A program made the translations under genes and the position numbers. 21,332 nucleotides of DNA from Promethearchaeota archaeon (GTDB lineage: Archaea > Asgardarchaeota > Lokiarchaeia > Sigynarchaeales > SOKP01). The stretch lies in the NCBI GenBank assembly GCA_016839905.1, contig JAEOTJ010000088.1, positions 1 to 21,332 of the forward strand. Direction: 5' to 3'. A model generated the notes under the pieces. That model ran no database searches. It was given only the letters and a program-made list of their open reading frames with translations, and had not been told where the DNA came from. The number at the start of each line of letters is the position of its first letter. The stretch's first letter is position 1. Below are positions 1 to 8,049 of this stretch, piece by piece.

Positions 1-610
1 ATTTTAATTGATCTCTTTTTATTAAACAAGCCTTAATTTTAGCTCTTTTGGCTGCCAAGATGTCTATAAAAGAATCCCCTATCATTATCGCCCTTGATTT
101 AGATGGATTGTAATTCAGTTTATTTAAGACATTAAGAATTCCCCTTGGAGACGGTTTAGCTATTCCTTGATCCTTATTAAAACCAAGTCCGAGAATTTCA
201 TGGAATAAATGAGAGATGTTAAATTGCCTTAAAATAAATTTAACGATGTAATCTGCCGCATTGGATATTAAGGCTATTTTTTTATTATTTTGGCTGAGCT
301 TCTTTAAAACCGCTAAAACATCGTGAAAAAGAAACATTTCCTTTCTTTCAACTAATATTTTTCTCTTTTCAAAATCAATTTCATCAAAATGCTTCCAAAA
401 TATATTTAAATCTGAAATCCCCCATTCTTTTAAGATTTCAATGTATTTTTCACCAGAAAGCCAAAATTGATTTCTCTCATCTCGCTTAGGAATTTCTTTT
501 AAGGATAATAATTCAATAGATTTTACTAAGACATCATCAAAATATTCACTTGGATCTGGAATAAATAAAAGAGAATTATCTAAATCAAATAAATAATAAT
601 CAAAATTCAT
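1..610 (-). CDS. HAD-superfamily hydrolase (partial, C-terminus off the left edge)
   Basis: Haloacid-dehalogenase-type phosphohydrolase; 203 residues are visible, read from ATG at 610 to the window edge without a stop. All four HAD motifs are present: motif I FDLDNS with nucleophile Asp9 and acid/base Asp11, motif II Ser116 in LISNA, motif III Lys152 in AKPSP, and motif IV GDSFID (Asp179, Asp183) for magnesium. The helical cap between motifs I and II (about residues 20-95) and the opening YLFDLDN resemble HAD subfamily IA, the group with pyrimidine 5'-nucleotidases and phosphoglycolate phosphatases. The substrate cannot be read from sequence. It lies 28 bases downstream of the small gene ending at 639 and is probably cotranscribed with it. 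Family is certain, substrate unknown. Confidence 0.88.
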   Translation of the reverse strand, partial: MNFDYYLFDLDNSLLFIPDPSEYFDDVLVKSIELLSLKEIPKRDERNQFWLSGEKYIEILKEWGISDLNIFWKHFDEIDFEKRKILVERKEMFLFHDVLAVLKKLSQNNKKIALISNAADYIVKFILRQFNISHLFHEILGLGFNKDQGIAKPSPRGILNVLNKLNYNPSKSRAIMIGDSFIDILAAKRAKIKACLIKRDQLK

Positions 611-638
611 GGTTAAGATGTATAATTAAAGTTCTTTT

Positions 639-1025
639 TTAAAAATACCCTAAATGGCCAAGATTTTTTCCATCTTTATCTAAAATATGAATCATTCCCA
701 TGGATAATGCCTCTTCAACTTCCTCCTTATCTTTATCTATTTTTGTAGGTTTAGCAACTCTTTTTATTGTTTCTAATTTGATTTGAAAAATTCCACCACA
801 TTTCTTGCATTTCATATGGAGGAATTTAAGATTACTATCATTATTATCTTGTTCTTCTTTTTTTATAACATCCAGCAACTTAATATCTTCGTTATCACAA
901 CCTTCCAAGAAGCACTGGTCAAGACTGATTTTTTCCATGCCTCTTCTAGCTAAAGAAACCCAGGCATAACTAGGAACTCCATCTTTCGAGTCGTCCTTTC
1001 CAAGATTTTTAAATTTTTCCAACAT
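639..1025 (-). CDS. Hypothetical protein with two cysteine pairs (possible zinc site)
   Basis: A 128-residue protein I do not recognise. It has Cys38 and Cys43 in a CFLEGC segment and Cys73 and Cys76 in a KCKKCGG knuckle followed by a hydrophobic residue, as in zinc ribbons; the four could bind one metal. No signal peptide or membrane segment is visible. The middle (about 52-66) and the stretch 92-106 are highly charged. Its start lies 127 bases from the divergent gatC, so the two share an AT-rich promoter region, and it probably heads a two-gene unit with the HAD hydrolase. The open frame, good ATG and operon-like spacing support a real gene; the metal site is inference. Confidence 0.7.
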   Translation of the reverse strand: MLEKFKNLGKDDSKDGVPSYAWVSLARRGMEKISLDQCFLEGCDNEDIKLLDVIKKEEQDNNDSNLKFLHMKCKKCGGIFQIKLETIKRVAKPTKIDKDKEEVEEALSMGMIHILDKDGKNLGHLGYF

Positions 1026-1125
1026 TTTTATTTAATTCATTTGTAATTAACTTGAATTCTTATTTCTAAATATAATAAATAATAATTAATTATTATCATT
1101 ATAAAAAATAATAAATAACTTTAGA

Positions 1126-1134
1126 TTAATATAT
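1126..1134 (+). promoter_or_regulatory. TATA-like box for gatC
   Basis: TTAATATAT is centred about 23 bases before the gatC ATG and no Shine-Dalgarno sequence lies between. At usual archaeal spacing transcription would start at or next to the ATG, so the message may be leaderless. Low-complexity AT surroundings limit confidence. Confidence 0.4.
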
Positions 1135-1152
1135 TCTGAGAGTTAGAGACTA

Positions 1153-1458
1153 ATGCCAGATGATCAGGAAATTTCAAAAGATACCATTGACTATATCTCA
1201 AAATTAGCTCTTTTAAATCTAAAAGAAGACGAGAAAGAAAAATTATCAAAACAGGTAAGCGATATACTCTCTTATTTTAATAAGATTAATGATTTAGATC
1301 TTAGTAATGTTAAACCAACTACACATCCAATTGAGAGCTTGAAAAACGTATTCAGAGAAGATATACCTGGGAAATCACTCTCAAATGAAGAGGCTTTAAA
1401 AAATACGGAGCATAAAAAAGATGGCTATTTTAAAGCACCAAGAATTTTAAAAGAGTAA
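1153..1458 (+). CDS. gatC: Asp-tRNA(Asn)/Glu-tRNA(Gln) amidotransferase subunit C
   Basis: GatC is the small subunit of the GatCAB amidotransferase, which converts mischarged Asp-tRNA(Asn) or Glu-tRNA(Gln) to the amide; it ties GatA to GatB. At 101 residues it has the family length and features: an N-terminal helix with YISKLALLNLKEDE, the QVSDILSYFNKINDLDLSNV helix, the THP turn (residues 57-59), FREDIPG, and the C-terminal GYFKAPRIL segment. No gatA or gatB lies beside it, so it stands alone here. It converges on the unknown gene ending at 1466 with a 7-base gap; a 7-T tract at 1478-1484, inside that opposing gene, could end its transcript. Confidence 0.95.
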   Translation: MPDDQEISKDTIDYISKLALLNLKEDEKEKLSKQVSDILSYFNKINDLDLSNVKPTTHPIESLKNVFREDIPGKSLSNEEALKNTEHKKDGYFKAPRILKE

Positions 1459-1465
1459 TGAGAAC

Positions 1466-2449
1466 TCATTCTTTATATTTTTTTGTTAAATAATTTATGG
1501 CCTCTGCCATATCTCTTAACGCTTGATTTCTTTCTTGTGGAGTTAAATTCTCAAAACCCTCTCCCCGAGAATCATCTTCGATCTGCTTTTGATACTTTAA
1601 TTGTACTAAAGTAGTAATATATTTGCGATATGCAAATAATGCCTTCTGAATATTAGGATCATTCTTAATATCATCCCATAATTCTAAAGTTTCAAAGGAT
1701 TTTATTCCTAAATCTAGTCTAAACCAACTAATAGGGAATAGCAATTTTTTTTCGATCCCCATTTCTATTATCATTATATTATCCCTATCTATATAAAGCT
1801 CAGGTTGCTCATCCTTATTAAATACAATATTATCGCTCATTATATATAGGTTTGCGGCGCCTCTACTAGTACAAACAATTCCCGTGGCAAATCCTTTTGA
1901 TAAATTCAAGTTATTTGCCAAGTCAATGATTTCTGAACCATAAAAATGTAAATTATCTCTTTTAGATCCGAGAAATTCAATTCTGATTTTATTTTTTCCA
2001 CCAGTTTCTGTTATATCTGGAAATAAATTTTGATCCCGAGTGGTTTTGTGTGCCTCCATTAGTTTGTTAATGATTTTATGATCAAGTGTTAATCCTGGAA
2101 TCTTAGAATTGTTACTCATAAAAGCATTACATTGAAAATCTGCGATTCCATAGAATAATCTTTTGGTTTTAAGAATACTAACTATAGCCTTGATGATTGT
2201 CAAGACTAAAGCGGCGGGATCTTCTCTAATAGAATTAAATTCTTTAGTTTCAAAAGTATCAATCTGATCTTCAAGTCCTTCAATGTCATAAAATGCCCCC
2301 CAACTCATCTCTGTATAAATATTTCCTTCATTATAGAAATTATGATCCTGATCTACGCTTATTATGCATTTACTTCCTCCTAATTCTACACCTTCTTTCG
2401 TTCCTGTAGCAATGATGCCCGAAGGAGGATCATAAAATTCTATTGGCAT
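1466..2449 (-). CDS. Unrecognised 327-residue protein
   Basis: No family that I recognise. The frame is long, begins at ATG 2449 and uses codons like its neighbours. The N-terminal 60 residues are short, glycine-rich and probably beta; residues about 75-97 form a hydrophobic alanine/isoleucine-rich helix too short and interrupted to be called a membrane segment with confidence; a mixed middle follows, and the last 60 residues are helical and charged, with LTPQERNQALRDMAEAI near the end. There is no signal peptide, Cys cluster or nucleotide-binding motif. A TATA-like run at 2530-2538 would give it a leader of about 60 bases. It may be a lineage-specific cytosolic protein. Confidence 0.72.
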   Translation of the reverse strand: MPIEFYDPPSGIIATGTKEGVELGGSKCIISVDQDHNFYNEGNIYTEMSWGAFYDIEGLEDQIDTFETKEFNSIREDPAALVLTIIKAIVSILKTKRLFYGIADFQCNAFMSNNSKIPGLTLDHKIINKLMEAHKTTRDQNLFPDITETGGKNKIRIEFLGSKRDNLHFYGSEIIDLANNLNLSKGFATGIVCTSRGAANLYIMSDNIVFNKDEQPELYIDRDNIMIIEMGIEKKLLFPISWFRLDLGIKSFETLELWDDIKNDPNIQKALFAYRKYITTLVQLKYQKQIEDDSRGEGFENLTPQERNQALRDMAEAINYLTKKYKE

Positions 2450-2556
2450 TAATCAATTCCCTGTTTCTGTAAACTTATTTTAAGCTTTTAATATTGCTTT
2501 TCTTTATATTCTAATAATAATACATCAAATTATATATAAAAAATTAGCGATAAACC

Positions 2557-2585
2557 AAAAAAAATCACTTATATCAATAAAAAAA
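2557..2585 (-). terminator. T tracts after the histidine kinase
   Basis: Read on the minus strand, two T tracts (7 T at 2585-2579 and 8 T at 2564-2557) lie 41-69 bases after the kinase stop codon, matching archaeal T-tract terminators. Confidence 0.4.
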
Positions 2586-2625
2586 TCCTTTTTTAAAAAG
2601 AGTAATTGTTGGATATTAAAACTCT

Positions 2626-3774
2626 TTAATGTATTGGAAGGCGAATCGTGAAAGTAGAGCCTTTATATCTTCCTTCTGACTCTGCAATTATATCTCCATT
2701 ATGCATTTCAACAATTTCCTTTGTAATAAATAGACCTAAGCCAGAACCTTCTCTAATAATATCCCTTGCCACTCTATTTCTTTGAAATCTACTAAACCTT
2801 TTAAATAATTTAGTTTTTTCATTTTTAGTTAGTCCAATACCCGTATCCTTTATTGATAATTCTGCAAATCCATTATTTTTTATTAAATTAATATTGATCT
2901 CTCCCGCAGGGGGTGTATTTTTCACAGCATTGGATAATAAGTTTATAATAACTTGTTCTATACGAGATTTATCTATATTTAAATAAATATCATCGGAGAT
3001 ATTTTCTATTACATTAATTTTTCGCTCTTTAAAGAATAAGCTCATTTGACTCATTGAATTTTTAATAATCTTACTCAAATTATTCTTGTATAGTTTAATA
3101 TCTAATTTACCAGAATCGATTTGAGAAGAATCAAGTAAATCTTTAATCACATCTTTTAAATTTTGACTACTTTTTAAGATAATACCAATAATTTCTTTAG
3201 ATTCCTCAATGTTCCCTGAAAGAGAATTATCATTTAATAACTCGGCAGAGGCACAAATAGTTGTCAAAGGATTTTTTAATTCATGAGAAATTCTATTGAT
3301 AAAATCTCGTCTAAAATTATCTAATTCTTTCAGTTTTAGATTTTCTTTTTTAATTAACTCTTCAGACTCTTTTAATTTTTGCTCTATTGTTTTTTCTTTA
3401 TTGATATCATAAAATATTGTTTGAAAAATCGTTTTATTACTAGAATTGAGTAATGTGGTAAAGACTTTTACCCAAATTAATTTTTTATTTTTAGCATATA
3501 TTTCTATCTCTATAGGTTTCAATATTTCTCCATTAATTAGCCTTTTAAATCTCTGCTTCATAATTGAATTATATTTTCTAGGAAAAGTATTATTTGATAA
3601 GTAATTTTTACCAATTAAAGAATTTCGATTTATACCGACTAAATTTTCTACAGCCTTATTGACTTCAACAATTATTCCGTTTGTATCTATTAATCCAATA
3701 GGAAGTTGAGAATTATGAAATATCTCTTTATAATCAATCTCTGATTTTGCTAAATCCTTGTCAGATTTTATCAA
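2626..3774 (-). CDS. Soluble PAS-domain sensor histidine kinase
   Basis: A 382-residue cytosolic two-component sensor kinase. Residues 12-130 form a PAS domain (start YKEIFHNSQLPIGLID); 130-155 a charged coiled linker; 153-222 a HisKA dimerisation domain with phospho-acceptor His164 in RISHELKNPL; 225-382 the HATPase domain with N box Asn278/Asn282, G1 box DTGIG (310-314), F box LFKRF (323-327) and G2 box GSGLGL (343-348). No membrane segment is present, so it senses an internal signal or ligand, possibly through PAS. The TTG start at 3774 is chosen because the PAS domain begins at once and an in-frame stop lies 27 bases upstream. No response regulator is encoded nearby. Confidence 0.93.
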   Translation of the reverse strand: MIKSDKDLAKSEIDYKEIFHNSQLPIGLIDTNGIIVEVNKAVENLVGINRNSLIGKNYLSNNTFPRKYNSIMKQRFKRLINGEILKPIEIEIYAKNKKLIWVKVFTTLLNSSNKTIFQTIFYDINKEKTIEQKLKESEELIKKENLKLKELDNFRRDFINRISHELKNPLTTICASAELLNDNSLSGNIEESKEIIGIILKSSQNLKDVIKDLLDSSQIDSGKLDIKLYKNNLSKIIKNSMSQMSLFFKERKINVIENISDDIYLNIDKSRIEQVIINLLSNAVKNTPPAGEININLIKNNGFAELSIKDTGIGLTKNEKTKLFKRFSRFQRNRVARDIIREGSGLGLFITKEIVEMHNGDIIAESEGRYKGSTFTIRLPIH

Positions 3775-3987
3775 AATTCTTTTTATCTCGTTTTTTAGTT
3801 ATTAAATAATATTATTTAAGTTCTTTAATTAGATATAATTAATAATTTGATTTTATAATTAGTATAAATTCCTAGTTGTTCGTACTATTATCTTATAATA
3901 GCAAATTATTTCTCATTTTTGATAAAAAAAAGTTGTTATAATTAGGGATTTTACATGATTATGGGATGGGTTGCTACACTATAAATA

Positions 3988-4500
3988 TTAAGATTTTCCA
4001 GTTGAACCAAATCCACCCAAACCACGCTCAGAGCCGGGCAACTCTTCAGACTTAATAAATTCATATTTATGCATTTTAGCTAGAATAATTTGACAGATAC
4101 GCTCTCCTTTTTTTAAGATAACTCCTTTATTTGAAAGATTAACAACTATTGCCATCCATTCGTTTCTATAGCCAGAATCGATAGTTCCAGGAGAGTTTAC
4201 GATTGAGAGGCCTTCCCATAAGGCTAATCCACTGCGAGGCACTACCTTGAAGTAATACCCTTCAGGAATAGATGTAGCAAACCCCAATTGGCAAGCGATT
4301 CTCTCTAAACTTTTTAAATTATAAGTATCCGAATTGATCTCGATTAATTTTTTTTTCCCATTCTCGTTTATTATCTTTTTAAATCCCATTATCTGAGCAT
4401 CTGCTCCAGCATCTCCAGGTTTTGAAGGTTTTAACGTTATAAAGCCATCTTTTAGTGCCTTAAATGGAATTAAGATTTTTTCATTTTTATGTTCATTCAT
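3988..4500 (-). CDS. dut: dUTP diphosphatase (trimeric dUTPase family)
   Basis: Hydrolyses dUTP to dUMP and pyrophosphate, keeping uracil out of DNA and supplying dUMP for thymidylate. All five trimeric-dUTPase motifs are present: I PGDAGAD (28-34), II PRSGLA (88-93), III GTIDSGYRNE (105-114) with the catalytic Asp and Tyr, IV KGERICQIIL (131-140), and V RGLGGFGSTG (159-168), whose glycine-rich arm closes on the nucleotide. Between motifs I and II, about residues 38-62, a lysine-rich insertion makes it longer (170) than the usual 140-155. The related dCTP deaminase lacks the complete GGFGSTG arm and is less likely. Transcribed alone in the same direction as the kinase. Confidence 0.93.
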   Translation of the reverse strand: MNEHKNEKILIPFKALKDGFITLKPSKPGDAGADAQIMGFKKIINENGKKKLIEINSDTYNLKSLERIACQLGFATSIPEGYYFKVVPRSGLALWEGLSIVNSPGTIDSGYRNEWMAIVVNLSNKGVILKKGERICQIILAKMHKYEFIKSEELPGSERGLGGFGSTGKS

Positions 4501-4615
4501 TAATATCCAAATTAAATTATTTCAAGATATAAAAAAAGGATTTTTATTAAGCCATAAATCATTAAAGAAAATATTAATGATTAATACAGGATATAAATGT
4601 TATATTGCCTAATTT

Positions 4616-5371
4616 GTGAGTATTTTGACTAATAACAATGGGTTAATTGAAAGAGCAAACGATTTAAAAACTGAAGGTAAATTTGAAGAAGCTCTTGAAA
4701 TATTAGATAATTTATATAAAAAAAATCCTGAATCTAAAGAAGTTAAAAAATGCCTTATAGATGTGCTCTTTTCTTATGGGGGTTATTTATCTGATGAGGA
4801 TTATGTATTAGAATATGAAAAAGCAAAGGAATGTTTTCAAAAAATTATCCAGATTGATCCTGATAATTATCGAGGTTATTATAATTTAGGCATAGCATAT
4901 TATAATTTAGATGATAAAGATAACGCTCTTGAAGTTTATAAAAAGGCCCTTAAAATTAAACCGAATTACAAACATGTTTATTATAATATTGGTTTAATTT
5001 ATGAGTCTTTACAAGATTATAAAAAAGCTTTAAATTATTACCAGAAAGCTTTAGATATAGATCCTAAATTTCATTATGCATTTCAAGCAAGGAATAATGT
5101 AAGAAATAATTTAGATTTTTTAAAAGAGAAGAATATCAAACTAGGAATAAAATCAACTCAAATTGATAAATTAAAAGTATTATTGAAAAATTCAAAAAAA
5201 ATTAAAATAAAAATGATTCAAATTCTCCTTAATATTAATTATGAAGAAGTTACAGATTTAGTAATTAGTTGGGTCGAAAAATATCATTTTAAAATAGATG
5301 GTGATTTCTTAAATATTAATAAAGATACCATACATAATTTACTGGAAGGTCTAGATCATTTTACACTTTAA
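4616..5371 (+). CDS. Tetratricopeptide repeat protein with C-terminal winged-helix-like domain
   Basis: A 251-residue cytosolic repeat protein, probably a protein-interaction scaffold. Four TPR units: about 7-40, 50-83 (degenerate start), 84-117 and 118-151; the last two are near perfect, with the YYNLGIAYYNL / ALEVYKKALKIKP pattern. Residues about 180-250 are a separate domain (KMIQILLNINYEEVTDLVISWV ending in a FKIDGDFLNI hairpin) resembling the winged helix of PCI-type proteins; that comparison is inference. The start is GTG 4616, because the upstream ATG at 4597 is out of frame and soon hits a stop. It converges on a tiny membrane-protein gene, with 2 bases between the stops. Confidence 0.85.
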   Translation: MSILTNNNGLIERANDLKTEGKFEEALEILDNLYKKNPESKEVKKCLIDVLFSYGGYLSDEDYVLEYEKAKECFQKIIQIDPDNYRGYYNLGIAYYNLDDKDNALEVYKKALKIKPNYKHVYYNIGLIYESLQDYKKALNYYQKALDIDPKFHYAFQARNNVRNNLDFLKEKNIKLGIKSTQIDKLKVLLKNSKKIKIKMIQILLNINYEEVTDLVISWVEKYHFKIDGDFLNINKDTIHNLLEGLDHFTL

Positions 5372-5373
5372 AT

Positions 5374-5508
5374 TTAATATCTGTCTTTCATAAGCCTATT
5401 ATGAATTAAACAACACGCAATTATTATAACTAAAACGATAATAAAACCAATCACAGAAATTAAGTAATTTTCGGCAAACCAGGTTAAGATTTCATCCACT
5501 TGAAACAT
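5374..5508 (-). CDS. Small single-pass membrane protein (44 residues)
   Basis: A short frame, ATG 5508 to TAA 5374, encoding 44 residues: an acidic amphipathic N-terminus (FQVDEILTWFAEN), one unbroken hydrophobic helix at about 16-35 with two cysteines near its end (ACC), then a basic tail (HNRLMKDRY). The positive-inside rule places the C-terminus in the cytosol. The composition is unlike random AT-rich reading, which supports a real microprotein. A weak GAGAT lies about 15 bases before the ATG. It fills most of the gap between the TPR gene and dodecin. Function unknown; a regulator or small subunit of a membrane protein is possible but unproven. Confidence 0.55.
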   Translation of the reverse strand: MFQVDEILTWFAENYLISVIGFIIVLVIIIACCLIHNRLMKDRY

Positions 5509-5661
5509 TATAATTCTATCTCTATGATTAATTGATTTAATTAAAATTTTTAACTTTTATAATTATTGAATTATTAAATTATTTATCCTTTTAAGTTAAA
5601 GAGAAAAATTAAAAAAAAATAATTAAAGTTGATAGATATATATTTAATTTAACATTAAGGA

Positions 5662-5868
5662 TTATCTTTCTAATTCAAAATTAACTTGAATTCTAACACG
5701 ATAAACGAGTTTATCCTGATCTTCCTTTACTTTTACATCTGATTGAATAATACTTATGTTTCTTATGCCTCGTAGTGACTTTTTAGCTTCCTCATAGCCT
5801 TGTTTAACTGCATCTGCCCAATTCTTTTCTGATGTTGCTACTAATTCTATACTCTTATATACTACCAT
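5662..5868 (-). CDS. Dodecin, flavin-binding storage protein
   Basis: Dodecins form hollow 12-subunit spheres that bind riboflavin, FMN or related flavins, buffering free flavin and quenching its photochemistry. The 68-residue length and pattern are typical: KSIELVATSE (5-14), Trp17 in NWADA (the tryptophan that stacks on the flavin ring in this family), the helix AVKQGYEEAKKSLRGI, then two beta strands (IQSDVKV and YRVRIQVNFEL). AGGT lies 9 bases before the ATG, with a T8 run in front of the start. An inverted repeat with 10-base arms at 5935-5963 sits about 67 bases upstream. Confidence 0.94.
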   Translation of the reverse strand: MVVYKSIELVATSEKNWADAVKQGYEEAKKSLRGIRNISIIQSDVKVKEDQDKLVYRVRIQVNFELER

Positions 5869-5916
5869 TTTTTTTTTACCTAATGAATTTATTTAATAAG
5901 TTAATTTGTTAAAGTC

Positions 5917-5963
5917 AATATTTAAATATTTCGCAATTAGATTTTTAAATATTAAATCTAATT
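5917..5963. repeat. Palindrome and inverted repeat between thiolase and dodecin
   Basis: A perfect 14-base AT palindrome (5917-5930) is followed at once by an inverted repeat with arms AATTAGATTT (5935-5944) and AAATCTAATT (5954-5963) around a 9-base spacer. It may be the 3' hairpin of the thiolase message or an operator upstream of dodecin. Confidence 0.4.
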
Positions 5964-5985
5964 AGCATTAAAAATAATAAAATAT

Positions 5986-5993
5986 AAAAAAAA
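5986..5993 (-). terminator. T tract after the thiolase gene
   Basis: On the minus strand, 8 T about 35 bases after the thiolase stop, within a longer T-rich run, fit an archaeal terminator. Confidence 0.4.
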
Positions 5994-6027
5994 TGATTAA
6001 AATATTTTAAAATATATTATTAATAAC

Positions 6028-7338
6028 TCATGCATCAAGATTTTCTAGGAGGATTGCTACTCCTTGACCGCCGCCACAACAGGCATTGGCAATTCCGTAT
6101 TTAGCTTTTTTATCTTTTAAGATTCGAGCAAGAGTTCCAGGAAGGCGAATCATGGTTGCTCCGAGGGGATGCCCAATAGCGGATGAACCTCCCATTATAT
6201 TTACTTTTTCTTCGGGAATATTAAGATATTTCATGCAATTGAGCGCAACAATACAAAATGCTTCATTTATTTCCCAGAAATCAATATCTTCAGATTTTAA
6301 TCCTGCTTTCTCTAAGGCCATCTCACTTGCAGGCACAGGACCTCTTCCCATTACGCTAGGATCTACTCCAGCCCATCCAAGAGATACTATTTTTGCCATT
6401 GGCTCAATACCTCTTTTTTTAGCTTCTTCAGCGTCCATTAGGAGACATGTAGTTGCTCCTGCATTTAAGGGTGAGGAATTTCCTGCGGTTATAACACCAT
6501 CTTTAGTTCCTTCTCGTTCCATGTATCCTTTTCGACCTCCAAGATCTTCACCTTTTATATTTTGTTTTAAATAATAAGGCTTTGATATTCTCCTTAATTT
6601 TGATACACTTTCTAGGTTAGATTTTCTGGCAGCCATATCTTTATCAACCATCATTTTCTCTTCAACATTTCCTTCCACATGGCCCTCAATTGGAATGATT
6701 TCGTCTTTAAACCAGCCAGCTTCTTGGGATTGAACTGTCAAATTGTGAGCCCGTACACCAAATTTATCTAAGTCTTCTTTAACAAAGTGTGGTGATTCTT
6801 CTTCATATAGTTTTTGAGCGGTTTGAAGCATATTTACTGCGGTCATAATATCGATGTTTGGTCTATACCATTCACTTTTTTTACTGATCGTGTTCATATT
6901 TGGTTTAATATGTGGATTAAACTGAATATTCATTCCTATCCTTGTCATATGTTCCATACCTCCACATAACACTGCTTTAGAATGACCCGTCATTATTTCT
7001 AATGCGGCATTAGAAACTGCTGTACCTGCTGAACCACATTGTTTATCCACAAAATAACTTGAGATTTCATTTGGCATATCGGCTAACCAGAGCGGTATTT
7101 TTGCACCATAAGTCCAATTTTCATGTACAGGCAGAGCACATGCCATAATTGCAGAATCAACATCCTTCTTTTCAACTCCCTTATCAGCCAAACGGTTATC
7201 AAACATATGCATTATTATTTTTGCTAATAATTCATCACCACGATATTCACCAAAAACATCCCTTTCTGGAGATCCAGGTCTTGAACGGGAGAAAGCTGTT
7301 CGGCAATAATCGATTAACCATACTTCTTTAAAATCCAT
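6028..7338 (-). CDS. Thiolase (acetyl-CoA acetyltransferase family)
   Basis: Thiolases join or cleave acyl-CoA at the beta-keto carbon (for example 2 acetyl-CoA to acetoacetyl-CoA). From the ATG at 7338 (436 residues) all catalytic elements are present: nucleophile Cys101 in DKQCGSAG, NEAF at 358-361, His390 in GGSSAIGHPLGA, and Cys420 in the ACCGGGQG loop. The full-length fold with the GHPLGA loop fits degradative or biosynthetic thiolases rather than the shorter archaeal SCP2-type. The frame opens further to TTG 7365, but GTGAT lies 6 bases before ATG 7338 and the protein then starts MDFKEVWLIDY as thiolases do, so I take 7338. No beta-oxidation or mevalonate genes are adjacent, so its direction of use is unknown. 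Confidence 0.93.
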   Translation of the reverse strand: MDFKEVWLIDYCRTAFSRSRPGSPERDVFGEYRGDELLAKIIMHMFDNRLADKGVEKKDVDSAIMACALPVHENWTYGAKIPLWLADMPNEISSYFVDKQCGSAGTAVSNAALEIMTGHSKAVLCGGMEHMTRIGMNIQFNPHIKPNMNTISKKSEWYRPNIDIMTAVNMLQTAQKLYEEESPHFVKEDLDKFGVRAHNLTVQSQEAGWFKDEIIPIEGHVEGNVEEKMMVDKDMAARKSNLESVSKLRRISKPYYLKQNIKGEDLGGRKGYMEREGTKDGVITAGNSSPLNAGATTCLLMDAEEAKKRGIEPMAKIVSLGWAGVDPSVMGRGPVPASEMALEKAGLKSEDIDFWEINEAFCIVALNCMKYLNIPEEKVNIMGGSSAIGHPLGATMIRLPGTLARILKDKKAKYGIANACCGGGQGVAILLENLDA

Positions 7339-8049
7339 ATTTATATCACTATTATTTTTTTTCAATTTAATTTAAGTTGTTAATAATTAAGTTTTCAAAT
7401 ATTAAAAAAAAATAAAAGTTTTGGATAATTCGAATTTTAAATTTCATTAATCCCATAATAAAATCCATAATTTATTTCTTTTAATAATAGTTGCTTCAAA
7501 TCGGGATAAATCCAGACAAATCCATAACAACTGATAGATTCGATCCTGTCATCTTAATGAGCATCGAAATTAATTTTATTTCCCTCTATTTTAAGTCATA
7601 GCATTGTTTCGACCAACATTGAGGTTAGTATCAAATCTAAAAATCTCTCAGTGATCCAAGTTTGAGCAATGAAAATCTTTGTTATTTATTTTGGATTTAA
7701 ACACTCTAAGCTTATCCGTAAAAAATCTTGGTCGGAGAATTCGACATTTCAAGCAAGATTTTAATATTTTTTTTAATATCCTTTTCTTACAAGTGAAATT
7801 ATTTCATTATTTTTTTTTAATAAAGGATAATTTAAAATTCCATTATTTAAATTAAAGGTATAATTTCTCCTCTTATTCCTTTTTTGGTTAAATATTATTA
7901 TTATTCTTACCAAATTAATATAGTTATTCTATATTTAGAATGATTTTTGAATAGTTTTTAGGTTTTCTCTGGGATTCTCGAATAGAATTCGGCATACTTA
8001 AATATTATCAAAACATTATTTAATTAACAAAAAAAAAAAAAATATAAAA
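7339..8049. other. Intergenic region, about 710 bases, no gene supported
   Basis: Divergent gap between the thiolase and NifX-like genes. All frames are rich in stops, and I find no tRNA or CRISPR-like repeat. Visible items: thiolase promoter sequence on the left; GTCG/CGAC around 7 bases at about 7731-7745; CGAAT/ATTCG around 3 bases at 7979-7991; a TATA-like TTAAATATT near 7999; and 14 consecutive A at 8029-8042 just before the NifX-like start. Confidence 0.6.

Noticed and set aside
6086..6574. Plus-strand frame of 162 codons inside the thiolase gene.
   Set aside because: Shadow of the conserved thiolase coding sequence; no ribosome binding site or plausible protein features.
7339..7365. 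TTG start 27 bases upstream for the thiolase.
   Set aside because: No ribosome binding site before TTG, while GTGAT lies 6 bases before ATG 7338 and the family N-terminus begins there.
7530..7570. GATTCGATCC resembling a tRNA T-arm.
   Set aside because: The flanks do not form a T stem and no D arm, anticodon arm or acceptor stem can be placed around it.
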